Shown here: one piece after another, positions 44,996 through 52,932 of the stretch | How the letters are laid out: the number at the start of each line of letters is the position of its first letter | Numbering within the stretch: position 1 is the stretch's first letter | Assembly (NCBI RefSeq): GCF_000196795.1 | Contig: NC_014259.1 | Location: forward strand, 3,348,001-3,412,000 | From: Acinetobacter oleivorans DR1 | GTDB lineage: Bacteria > Pseudomonadota > Gammaproteobacteria > Pseudomonadales > Moraxellaceae | Reading direction: 5' to 3' | DNA: 64,000 nucleotides | Notes under the pieces: model-generated | Seen by the model: the letters and a program-made list of their open reading frames with translations, nothing else | Database searches by the model: none | What the model was told of the DNA's origin: nothing | Program-made: the position numbers and the translations under genes

Positions 44996-47827
44996 ATGAG
45001 CGTAATTACTTCGACTCCCGGTCAAATTCAGGTGATCAAACGCACTGGAGATGTTGCTGCATTTGATGCAGAGAAAATTTCTGTTGCGATTGGTAAAGCT
45101 TTTCTTGCTGTGGAAGGTCAACAGAGTTCGGATTCAAGCCGTATTCATGACCGTATTACCCAACTGACGGAAATGGTATTAAATACTTTCACTCGTCGTT
45201 TACCATCAGGCGGTACAATCCATATTGAAGAAATTCAAGATCAGGTTGAACTTGCTTTAATGCGTACCGGAGAACAGAAAGTTGCTCGCGCTTACGTGAT
45301 TTACCGTGAACAACGTACTACTGCTCGTCAGCAAACGAACTCAAACCACCACCCTACGTTACAAGTTACCGATGCTAACGGTCAGCTTCAGCCACTTGAT
45401 TTGAGTGCATTGCAAGCAACTGTAGCGAAAGCAGCTGAAGGTTTGGAAGGTATTGACGTTCAGGCTATTGTTGATGAAACCGTTAAGAACTTATATAACG
45501 GCGTAAAAGAAAGTGATATTGCCACTACAATGATGATGGCAACACGTACTCGTATTGAACAAGAACCAAACTATACTTACGTAACTGCACGTTTGCTTTC
45601 TAGTGAATTAGTGAGCACAGGTTTAGCATTCTTAGGCTTACCTACAGATACGCCTGAAAACAATGCACTCGAAGCCTTTTTGAAAAAAGGTGTAGAGCTT
45701 GACTTGCTTTCACCAGACTTGCTTGATTTCGATTTAGAGAAATTGGCAGCAGCAATTCAGCCAGAACGTTCTAATCAGTTTACCTACTTAGGTTTACAGA
45801 CTTTATTTGACCGTTACTTCATTCACTCAAACGGCGTTCGCTTTGAATTACCACAATTATTCTTCATGCGTGTGTCGATGGGTCTTGCGTTAAATGAGCA
45901 AGATAAAGAAGAACGTGCAATCGAGTTCTATAACTTATTGTCTAGCTTCGACTACATGGCGTCTACGCCTACCCTGTTTAACTCAGGTACATTACGTCCA
46001 CAGCTTTCTAGTTGTTACTTAACAACAATTGGCGATGACCTTTACGACATTTATGGCGCAATGCGTGACAACGCTATGCTTTCTAAATGGGCTGGTGGTT
46101 TAGGGAATGACTGGACACCTGTACGTGCATTGAACTCTTACATTAAGGGTACAAACGGTAAGTCTCAGGGTGTAGTTCCATTCCTAAAAGTTGCGAACGA
46201 TACAGCTGTTGCAGTAAACCAAGGTGGTAAGCGTAAAGGTGCCGTGTGTGCATACTTAGAAACTTGGCACTTAGACATCGAAGAGTTTTTAGAACTTCGA
46301 AAAAACACGGGTGATGACCGTCGCCGTACACACGACATGAACACTGCAAACTGGGTTCCAGACTTGTTTATGCAACGTGTATTTGAAGATGGTGAATGGA
46401 CACTATTTACCCCTTCTGAAACTCCAGACTTGCACGACTTAACTGGTGCTGAATTTGCTGAGCGTTATGCTTACTATGAGTCTGTAGCGAAAGAAACCAA
46501 CATGCTACACAAGAAAGTACGTGCTAAAGACTTATGGCGCAAAATGCTTTCTATGTTGTTTGAAACTGGTCACCCGTGGATTACATTCAAAGATGTATGT
46601 AACTTACGTTCACCACAACAACATGTTGGTGTAGTTCACTCATCTAACTTATGTACTGAAATTACCTTGAATACAAATCAAGACGAAATTGCAGTATGTA
46701 ACTTGGGCTCAATCAACCTTGTACAACACGTTCAAGGTGGTGTGTTAGACCGTGAGAAGTTAGCTCGCACAATTAAAACAGCAGTACGCATGCTCGATAA
46801 CGTTATCGACATTAACTACTACGCTGTACCACAAGCGAAAAACTCGAACTTGAAACACCGCCCAGTGGGTATGGGTATCATGGGCTTCCAAGATGCTCTA
46901 TATGAAATGAACATCGCTTACGGTTCAGACGCTGCTATTGATTTTGCTGATGAATCAATGGAAGTAATTAGCTACTACGCGATTGAAACTTCAAGCAACT
47001 TGGCTGTTGAACGTGGTTCTTACTCAACATTCAAAGGTTCATTGTGGGATCAAGGTATCCTTCCAATCGACTCTTTAGAAATTGTTGCGAAATCTCGTCC
47101 AGAGCGCATGTTCGAAGTTGACCGTACTCAACGTTTAGACTGGGACACTTTACGTGCCAAAGTTCAAAAAGACGGTATGCGTAACTCAAACGTGATGGCG
47201 ATTGCTCCTACTGCAACCATCTCTAACATTTGTGGTGTTTCTCAGTCTATTGAGCCAACATTCCAGAACTTATATGTGAAATCTAACTTGTCTGGTGAGT
47301 TCACTGTAATTAACCCTTACCTCGTTCGTGCATTAAAAGATCGTGGTCTTTGGGACACAGTGATGGTTAATGACTTGAAACACTTTGAAGGTTCAGTACA
47401 AAAAATTGCTCGTATTCCTGAAGAATTAAAAGCAATCTTTGCTACTGCATTTGAAGTAGATACACGTTGGATCGTTGATGCTGCATCACGCCGTCAAAAG
47501 TGGATTGATCAAGCTCAGTCTCTTAACCTTTACATCTCTGGTGCAAATGGTAAGAAACTTGACATCACTTACAAGATGGCATGGTTACGTGGTCTTAAGA
47601 CGACTTATTACCTCCGAGCTTTAGGCGCAACTTCTGCTGAAAAATCTACAATCAACACAGGTGCTTTAAACGCAGTTAAACCTGCGACTGTTGAAGCAGC
47701 GGCAGTTGCTGCCCCTGTTGTAGAAGCGAAAAAACCAGAAGCTGTTGAAGAAGATGGTTTTACCCAAGCAGCTCCAGTTCCAATGGCTTGTTCAATCGAC
47801 AACCCAGATTGTGAAGCTTGCCAATAA
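44996..47827 (+). CDS. nrdA: Class Ia ribonucleotide reductase, large subunit
   Basis: Reduces NDPs to dNDPs with NrdB. 943 residues against 761 in E. coli; the extra length is at the N-terminus, with two ATP-cones (about 11-107, starting QVIKRTGDVAAFDAEKIS, and about 122-205, diverged) as in Pseudomonas aeruginosa NrdA. Catalytic cysteines: SSCYLTT, NLCTEITLNT and CNLGSINL; C-terminal redox pair near the end (CSIDNPDCEACQ). dATP feedback acts through the first cone in P. aeruginosa. GGAG 10 nt upstream supports the start. Promoter region shows DnaA and NrdR-like sites. Confidence 0.97.
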   Translation: MSVITSTPGQIQVIKRTGDVAAFDAEKISVAIGKAFLAVEGQQSSDSSRIHDRITQLTEMVLNTFTRRLPSGGTIHIEEIQDQVELALMRTGEQKVARAYVIYREQRTTARQQTNSNHHPTLQVTDANGQLQPLDLSALQATVAKAAEGLEGIDVQAIVDETVKNLYNGVKESDIATTMMMATRTRIEQEPNYTYVTARLLSSELVSTGLAFLGLPTDTPENNALEAFLKKGVELDLLSPDLLDFDLEKLAAAIQPERSNQFTYLGLQTLFDRYFIHSNGVRFELPQLFFMRVSMGLALNEQDKEERAIEFYNLLSSFDYMASTPTLFNSGTLRPQLSSCYLTTIGDDLYDIYGAMRDNAMLSKWAGGLGNDWTPVRALNSYIKGTNGKSQGVVPFLKVANDTAVAVNQGGKRKGAVCAYLETWHLDIEEFLELRKNTGDDRRRTHDMNTANWVPDLFMQRVFEDGEWTLFTPSETPDLHDLTGAEFAERYAYYESVAKETNMLHKKVRAKDLWRKMLSMLFETGHPWITFKDVCNLRSPQQHVGVVHSSNLCTEITLNTNQDEIAVCNLGSINLVQHVQGGVLDREKLARTIKTAVRMLDNVIDINYYAVPQAKNSNLKHRPVGMGIMGFQDALYEMNIAYGSDAAIDFADESMEVISYYAIETSSNLAVERGSYSTFKGSLWDQGILPIDSLEIVAKSRPERMFEVDRTQRLDWDTLRAKVQKDGMRNSNVMAIAPTATISNICGVSQSIEPTFQNLYVKSNLSGEFTVINPYLVRALKDRGLWDTVMVNDLKHFEGSVQKIARIPEELKAIFATAFEVDTRWIVDAASRRQKWIDQAQSLNLYISGANGKKLDITYKMAWLRGLKTTYYLRALGATSAEKSTINTGALNAVKPATVEAAAVAAPVVEAKKPEAVEEDGFTQAAPVPMACSIDNPDCEACQ

Positions 47828-47836
47828 CATTCAATG

Positions 47837-47866
47837 AAATTGCTCTTTTTCACTAAAGAGCAATTT
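47837..47866 (+). terminator. Hairpin after nrdA
   Basis: AAATTGCTCTTT/AAAGAGCAATTT, perfect 12-bp arms with a 6-nt loop, 10 nt past the nrdA stop. Only a short T-run; may attenuate or stabilise rather than stop transcription into nrdB. Confidence 0.65.
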
Positions 47867-47881
47867 TAAGAGGTAAAGATT

Positions 47882-48016
47882 ATGCTTTTTCATCTCAGCC
47901 ATAACTATATGCTTGGTGTTGGAGTTTTAATCTTTGCCTTTCTTTTCTTTTATATACCATTGATTTACGCATTTTTCACAATACGTAAGCAACAGCGTAA
48001 GCAAAATAAGTTGTAG
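47882..48016 (+). CDS. 44-aa membrane protein between nrdA and nrdB
   Basis: ATG at 47882 with GAGG 9 nt upstream opens MLFHLSHNYMLGVGVLIFAF, then one strongly hydrophobic segment and a basic end (TIRKQQRKQNKL). Predicted single-pass inner-membrane microprotein. The frame is short, but ribosome site, hydrophobic core and positive tail look real. No known family. Confidence 0.6.
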   Translation: MLFHLSHNYMLGVGVLIFAFLFFYIPLIYAFFTIRKQQRKQNKL

Positions 48017-48154
48017 TGAGTAGAGACCAGAGGCCCAAAATTTGGTCATGCATCAATAAAACTTAATTTTGTTTACACATTAAAAGCGTATAGTAGGGAC
48101 ATCTTCGTTTAAGAGATGTCAAATATAGATATACACAACGAAGAGAGAACAAAA

Positions 48155-49438
48155 ATGTCTATCCTTAGTTGGGACGATTTTGAAGATGATTCGCAAAAAC
48201 CGGCTGCACCTGAACACAAGTCTGCGCCCATCCAACCGGAAAAAACGTCTGATTCGCAGAATGTATCTGCTGCGCAGTCATCATCGCAGAGCGTGGCAGC
48301 TCCACAATCCGCTGGAACCCATTCCGTGCGACCAACAGTTGCCTCCGATACGGTGGCTAGAGCCTCTGCAGCCTTAGAACACTTAGATGTTGCCCCTGGC
48401 CTTGAAGAGCTAGAAATGGGCGCGCAACGTGTTCAAGTTGATGACAAAGCAATGATTAACTGTCGTGCGGACTTGAACCAGCTTGTTCCATTTAAATATG
48501 AATGGGCTTGGCAGAAGTATCTTGACGGGTGTGCAAACCACTGGATGCCGCAAGAAGTAAACATGAACCTAGACATCGCGCTTTGGAAGTCTGAAAACGG
48601 CTTAACTGAAGATGAGCGTACGATTGTTATGCGTTCTTTAGGTTTCTTCTCGACTGCGGACTCTTTGGTTGCAAACAACTTAGTATTGGCAATTTACCGC
48701 CACATTACTAACCCTGAATGCCGTCAGTACATTTTGCGTCAAGCATTTGAAGAAGCGATTCACACTCACGCTTACCAATACTGTATCGAATCTTTAGGTA
48801 TGGATGAAGGCGAAGTCTTCAACATGTACCGTGAAGTTCCATCTGTTGCGCGTAAAGCAGCGTGGGGATTGAAATATACTCAATCTTTAACTGATCCTAA
48901 TTTCCACACAGGCACGCCTGAAAACGATCAGCGTTTACTTCGTAACCTGATTGCATTCTACTGTGTTCTTGAAGGGATCTTCTTCTACTGTGGCTTTACT
49001 CAAATTTTGAGTATGGGGCGCCGTAACAAGATGAACGGTGTTGCTGAGCAATTCCAATACATCTTGCGTGATGAGTCTATGCACTTGAACTTTGGTATCG
49101 ATATGATTAACCAAATCAAGATTGAGAACCCTCACCTTTGGAGCGCTGAGTTCCAACAAGAAGTGGTTCAAATGATTGTTGAAGGCACAATGCTTGAAAT
49201 CGAATATGCGCGTGACACAATGCCACGTGGTGTATTGGGTATGAACGCAAGCATGATGGAAGAATATTTGAAATTCATCTGTAACCGCCGTTTATCTCAG
49301 TTAGGTTTACCAGAGCAATTTGCTGGTGTAACGAATCCATTTGCGTGGATGTCTGAGATGATGGACTTACGTAAAGAGAAGAACTTCTTTGAAACTCGCG
49401 TAACTGACTACCAAACTGGTGGTGCGTTAAGCTGGTAA
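48155..49438 (+). CDS. nrdB: Class Ia ribonucleotide reductase, small subunit
   Basis: 427-residue diiron-tyrosyl radical subunit. The motif EAIHTHAY holds an iron glutamate, histidine and the radical tyrosine (E115, H118, Y122 in E. coli); later ligands are in LEGIFFYCGFTQI and RDESMHLNFG. The N-terminal 75 residues are a Ser/Gln/Pro-rich extension. I prefer the start MSILSWDDF at 48155, as in other NrdB proteins; an in-frame ATG at 48116 adds 13 residues. The last codons (TDYQTGGALSW) are repeated in decayed form at 57399. Confidence 0.96.
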   Translation: MSILSWDDFEDDSQKPAAPEHKSAPIQPEKTSDSQNVSAAQSSSQSVAAPQSAGTHSVRPTVASDTVARASAALEHLDVAPGLEELEMGAQRVQVDDKAMINCRADLNQLVPFKYEWAWQKYLDGCANHWMPQEVNMNLDIALWKSENGLTEDERTIVMRSLGFFSTADSLVANNLVLAIYRHITNPECRQYILRQAFEEAIHTHAYQYCIESLGMDEGEVFNMYREVPSVARKAAWGLKYTQSLTDPNFHTGTPENDQRLLRNLIAFYCVLEGIFFYCGFTQILSMGRRNKMNGVAEQFQYILRDESMHLNFGIDMINQIKIENPHLWSAEFQQEVVQMIVEGTMLEIEYARDTMPRGVLGMNASMMEEYLKFICNRRLSQLGLPEQFAGVTNPFAWMSEMMDLRKEKNFFETRVTDYQTGGALSW

Positions 49439-49448
49439 GTTTAAGCAT
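49400..49448 (+). repeat. Putative att site, nrdB-proximal copy
   Basis: 49 bp spanning the last 12 codons and stop of nrdB; matches 57399-57447 at 44 of 49 positions in direct orientation (core AAACTGGTGGTGCGTTAAGC identical). Confidence 0.65.
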
Positions 49449-49780
49449 CTGCTAAATAAAAAACCGCTATCTATAGCGGTTTTTTTATTGGCTATCACCT
49501 GCTGTATCTCTCGCACATCACGTGCAGGTATATATCGATCTTTAGCAATCTTGCTAAATTGATTACCCCTATACTTATCTCTTGTGACTTTCTCACTTAA
49601 ATTAATTTTAAATGAGCTTAATGCAATATTTACTGCGTCTATAGTTATTTTTTCAGAACCAACTATCACGCCATTAAAACCAATTATAAATGGGTATTTA
49701 TTAATTAGTTTTATTCCACTATAGGTATCAAGGTATTGGTTAATATTTTCTACAAAGCAATATATGTATCTTACCCTTCG
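49427..49780 (-). pseudogene. Possible remnant of an unknown gene
   Basis: A 118-codon frame runs leftward from double stops just above 49780 to a stop inside the nrdB end. It reads like protein (KLINKYPFIIGFNGVIVGS, then KVTRDKYRGNQFSKIAKDRY and ARDVREIQQVIANKK) but has no ATG; GTG at 49669 is the only reasonable start. Its C-terminus would be encoded by the nrdB terminator and att region, as expected if a gene was cut at an integration point. No family recognised. Confidence 0.35.
49456..49487 (+). terminator. Terminator of nrdB
   Basis: CCGCTA/TAGCGG with flanking A and T runs and a TCTA loop, 25 nt after the nrdB stop. It is not present after the distal att copy. Confidence 0.93.
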
Positions 49781-49855
49781 TTATTAAAACAAATAGAATA
49801 AAATTAAAATTATTAATATCTAAATCAATTAGCTTAAGTATTACTAATAATAAAT

Positions 49856-50614
49856 CTATATTGTTAAAGCATATTTAACAATAATCGAGATTCCAGATAG
49901 CAGTACAATGACATTAATAATCTTCAAGAATTGTTGTTTAGACAATTTGAGTGTAATTCGCTTACCAATGAACGCACCTATCAACATTGATGGGATAAAC
50001 AGAAGCGCAAGTGAAAATAAGTTATCCGAAAAGTACACACCCGCTGTAGTAAATAGAATGACTCGAAAAACCGTACTACACCCAATTAATGTAGTTTGAG
50101 TGACACGGATTTTTTCTGGGGTTTCGATTCGTCCATTGAGGTAAATCGCATATAAAAACCCACCGCTACCAAACATGGCTCCTAAGAAACCACCAGATAA
50201 CCCAAAAGGGAAAACAAATTTTTTCTCTAGTTTTTTCTGTGGCTTAAAGCCGCTTAATGAGTAAATAGCATATAAAAGCGTAAAGATGCCAAATGCTAGA
50301 AGTGCGTAACTTGCATTAACTCTCATCAGTAGTATAAAGCCAAGAAAACTACCGACAAACATAAGTGGGATTAGAAATTTTAATTCAGAAAAGTCTGCCT
50401 TCTTACCATCTTTAATGACATTTGAAATGGCAGCGAACATATCTAGTAAGGCTAATAGTGGAATAATTTGTGAGAGAGGTAAAAAGTTAAGTAATACAGG
50501 ACTCGCAATTAACGCAGTTCCAAAACCCACCATTCCAAAAATAATATAAGAAAAAACTATTGTTATTAACATTATCGAAAGTTGCAGCACTGAAAAATAT
50601 TCTAAAAGATACAT
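49856..50614 (-). CDS. TauE/SafE (TSUP) family permease
   Basis: 252-residue inner-membrane protein, about eight helices. N-terminal GMVGFGTALIASPVLLN and mid-protein GLSGGFLGAMFGSGGFLYAIYL are the paired TSUP repeats. The family moves sulfite, sulfoacetate and other small organic anions. First leftward gene of the island, divergent from the biosynthesis-like operon across 179 bp, so likely an exporter or importer for that pathway (inference). Alternatively an unrelated sulfur transporter. Confidence 0.88.
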   Translation of the reverse strand: MYLLEYFSVLQLSIMLITIVFSYIIFGMVGFGTALIASPVLLNFLPLSQIIPLLALLDMFAAISNVIKDGKKADFSELKFLIPLMFVGSFLGFILLMRVNASYALLAFGIFTLLYAIYSLSGFKPQKKLEKKFVFPFGLSGGFLGAMFGSGGFLYAIYLNGRIETPEKIRVTQTTLIGCSTVFRVILFTTAGVYFSDNLFSLALLFIPSMLIGAFIGKRITLKLSKQQFLKIINVIVLLSGISIIVKYALTI

Positions 50615-50793
50615 TTAAAATTCCATTTTTGATTTTTAACCAAGTCAAACTACACGAAAATATAAATCATCACATAAATATTAGATAATTTTATCAAACA
50701 TTAAAATATTTAATACTCATTTTTTTTGATTACTTCTTTGTTATAAAAATTTCGCTGTAAAAATAATTTTTATTATAAAAGGATAATTCAAGA

Positions 50794-51576
50794 ATGAACT
50801 CTAAAGTAATCATCAATGGAAATGTTGATTGTAAAGGAACTATTAGTGCTGAGTTAGATGAATTCATTACTAAAATGGATGATCATGAAATTTTCCAAAA
50901 CAATTATTTCAAGCATTTAACTTCTACGTCTTGGACGCCAGAATCATATATCTTATTTCGTGACAACTTCTTCTATCGTACAGAGCTGACAGTGAAAGGA
51001 ATTGCTCATGTATGTTCACGATCTGCTTTTGAAAATGATATGGACACCCTAGTCCTATTCACCCACATCTTAAGTGAAGAAACAGGTATGGGTGAAAAGG
51101 CCAAGTGCCATGAAATATTTATGGAGAATGCGCTCAATGTATTTGGCGCTGCAGAATACAATCTTCCAGAGATGAAGGTTCAGCAAGCTAAGAATAGTGA
51201 TCGAATCATCGCAGAGACATTACAGTATCGAGATACTATCCAAGGTTTGATTACAGGCAGTTATCCTCGCATGTTGGGAGCAGTCATGGCGCTCGAGAAC
51301 CATGCAGATAAGATGCTTACAGTATTCCGTGAAGCATTCCGATTTAATAACAAAAACCTTGATCCAAATGAATTCGTTAAGAAAGTTGAAGTCTATTTTA
51401 ACGCCCATATCGAAAATGGCGTCGAAGATCGTCACGCTCAAGATGCTAAACAGTGTGTCCATAATAACTGTAATGATCAAGAAGACCTTGATGAGATTAA
51501 GTTCGGGGCGAATGAAACATTAAAAGCCCAGCTTAAGATGTGGAATGCAATGTTTAATCAAGCTGTATCACTTTAA
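50794..51576 (+). CDS. Haem-oxygenase-fold putative metal-dependent oxygenase
   Basis: 260 residues, all helical. It fits the iron-containing TenA/PqqC/haem-oxygenase-like family: HILSEETGMGEKAKCHEIFMENAL (written here as positions 91-114) matches the family pattern with Glu96 and His106; Glu168 lies in ALENH; His205, Glu211 and His214 fall in AHIENGVEDRHA, a variant of the usual HxxxDxxH. These could bind one or two irons. Related enzymes cleave or oxidise amino acids and fatty acids (BesC, UndA, CADD). AAGGA before the ATG. First gene of a four-gene run with aminotransferase, flavoprotein and cupin. Substrate unknown. Confidence 0.65.
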   Translation: MNSKVIINGNVDCKGTISAELDEFITKMDDHEIFQNNYFKHLTSTSWTPESYILFRDNFFYRTELTVKGIAHVCSRSAFENDMDTLVLFTHILSEETGMGEKAKCHEIFMENALNVFGAAEYNLPEMKVQQAKNSDRIIAETLQYRDTIQGLITGSYPRMLGAVMALENHADKMLTVFREAFRFNNKNLDPNEFVKKVEVYFNAHIENGVEDRHAQDAKQCVHNNCNDQEDLDEIKFGANETLKAQLKMWNAMFNQAVSL

Positions 51577-51602
51577 TTAAAAACGGATTTTGAGATCTAA
51601 TA

Positions 51603-52883
51603 ATGCAAAACTTAGGTATTTCACAAGCAGCCTTGAATTTACGTGAATCAATTACACACGGAACTAAGGCGAAAATTTTAGAATTAAATCAAAAATCTAA
51701 TGCAGATGATCAGGTCATTGATTTAAGTATTGGTACATTGGATGAAAAGACTAATAGCGGCATTGATAATGCAGTTAAGAGTTATATCTCGAATAATGCT
51801 GCAATTATCCATGAGTTTGCCCCAGTTAAAGGCTTTCCTTTCTTACGAAAGTCTATTGCTGAGCGTGTGAAGCGTTTACGAGACATCAGCTTCAACCCAG
51901 ATACTGAAATCATGGTGACTCCTGGAGGTATTAAGGGCGCTATCACCGTTGTATTCCATACACTTCTAAATCCAGACGATGAAGTGATTTACCCAGTACC
52001 AAACTGGCCCCATTACGCAGACATGATTGAATTACACTTAGGTAAAGCTAAACCAATCTATGTCAAAGACTTTTATAACCAAGCGATTGATGTAGTTGAA
52101 TTAGAAAAGACCATTACAGATAAAACCAAAATTATCATTCTTGGTGACTGTTTAAACCCTTCTGGCAAAATTTATACTCGTGATGACTTAGAGTCGATTT
52201 CGAAAGTGATTTTAACTACCAATGCCGAACGTTTATCAAAAGGTCTAAGCCCAATCTATGTGCTTTTTGATTGCCCTTATGAATCACATATTTTGAATAC
52301 TAAGCCTGCAAACATTTCAAATATTACGCAGCAGTTTAAGGCCCAGACACACTCTATGTGGGACTACACTATTTATATTACTGGTCCCGGTAAAACCTAT
52401 GGAATGCATGGAGACCGATCTGGATATATTTGTGCTTCGGACAAACTGATTAAAGTTATGGAGAAGGTACAGGTTAACTTAAACTCATTTGCTTCCACCT
52501 ATGCCCAAATTGCGACGCATGAAGCAATGCAAGAATACATGGATGACGTTGCAAAGAAACGCGCGGTAGTTGCGAGACAAAACATGCAGACATTCATTGA
52601 GGATTTGAAAAGCTGCACTGGTTTAGAAGTGACTGAGCCTGAAGGTGGATTTTTCTTATTCTTGGACTTGTCAAAGTATGGTGACAAAATCCAAAAGCTA
52701 GGATTTGATTCAGCCGATCAATATCTTTTGGAAACAGCAAAAGTTGCTTCTATTGGAGGCATGCATTTTGGTGAAAACATCGATAGCCTCCGACATTACA
52801 TTCGTATGAATTGTGGACGTGATCCAGTGACTCTAAAAGCAGCCGCAGCACGTATTAAAGACGCCCTTCAGAAATTGAACTAA
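51603..52883 (+). CDS. Class I/II PLP aminotransferase
   Basis: 426 residues, fold type I. The PLP lysine is Lys264 in ITGPGKTYGMHGDRSGY; GDCLNPSGKIYT is the Asn loop and LFDCPY the Asp that contacts the pyridine nitrogen; MNCGRDP near the C-terminus carries the substrate carboxylate arginine. Likely moves an amino group between an amino acid and a keto acid. It starts 26 nt after the oxygenase gene, so co-translation is likely. Specificity not assignable. Confidence 0.88.
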   Translation: MQNLGISQAALNLRESITHGTKAKILELNQKSNADDQVIDLSIGTLDEKTNSGIDNAVKSYISNNAAIIHEFAPVKGFPFLRKSIAERVKRLRDISFNPDTEIMVTPGGIKGAITVVFHTLLNPDDEVIYPVPNWPHYADMIELHLGKAKPIYVKDFYNQAIDVVELEKTITDKTKIIILGDCLNPSGKIYTRDDLESISKVILTTNAERLSKGLSPIYVLFDCPYESHILNTKPANISNITQQFKAQTHSMWDYTIYITGPGKTYGMHGDRSGYICASDKLIKVMEKVQVNLNSFASTYAQIATHEAMQEYMDDVAKKRAVVARQNMQTFIEDLKSCTGLEVTEPEGGFFLFLDLSKYGDKIQKLGFDSADQYLLETAKVASIGGMHFGENIDSLRHYIRMNCGRDPVTLKAAAARIKDALQKLN

Positions 52884-52891
52884 CTCATATT

Positions 52892-52922
52892 ATTCAGGAA
52901 GTTAATTTTTAACTTCCTGAAT
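52892..52922 (+). promoter_or_regulatory. Perfect 14-bp stem-loop before the flavoprotein gene
   Basis: ATTCAGGAAGTTAA and TTAACTTCCTGAAT pair around TTT, ending 10 nt before the next ATG. No terminator-grade T-run, and the only Shine-Dalgarno-like AGGAA is within the stem. Could process or stabilise mRNA, attenuate, or control translation. Confidence 0.7.
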
Positions 52923-52932
52923 TTACATTTTT

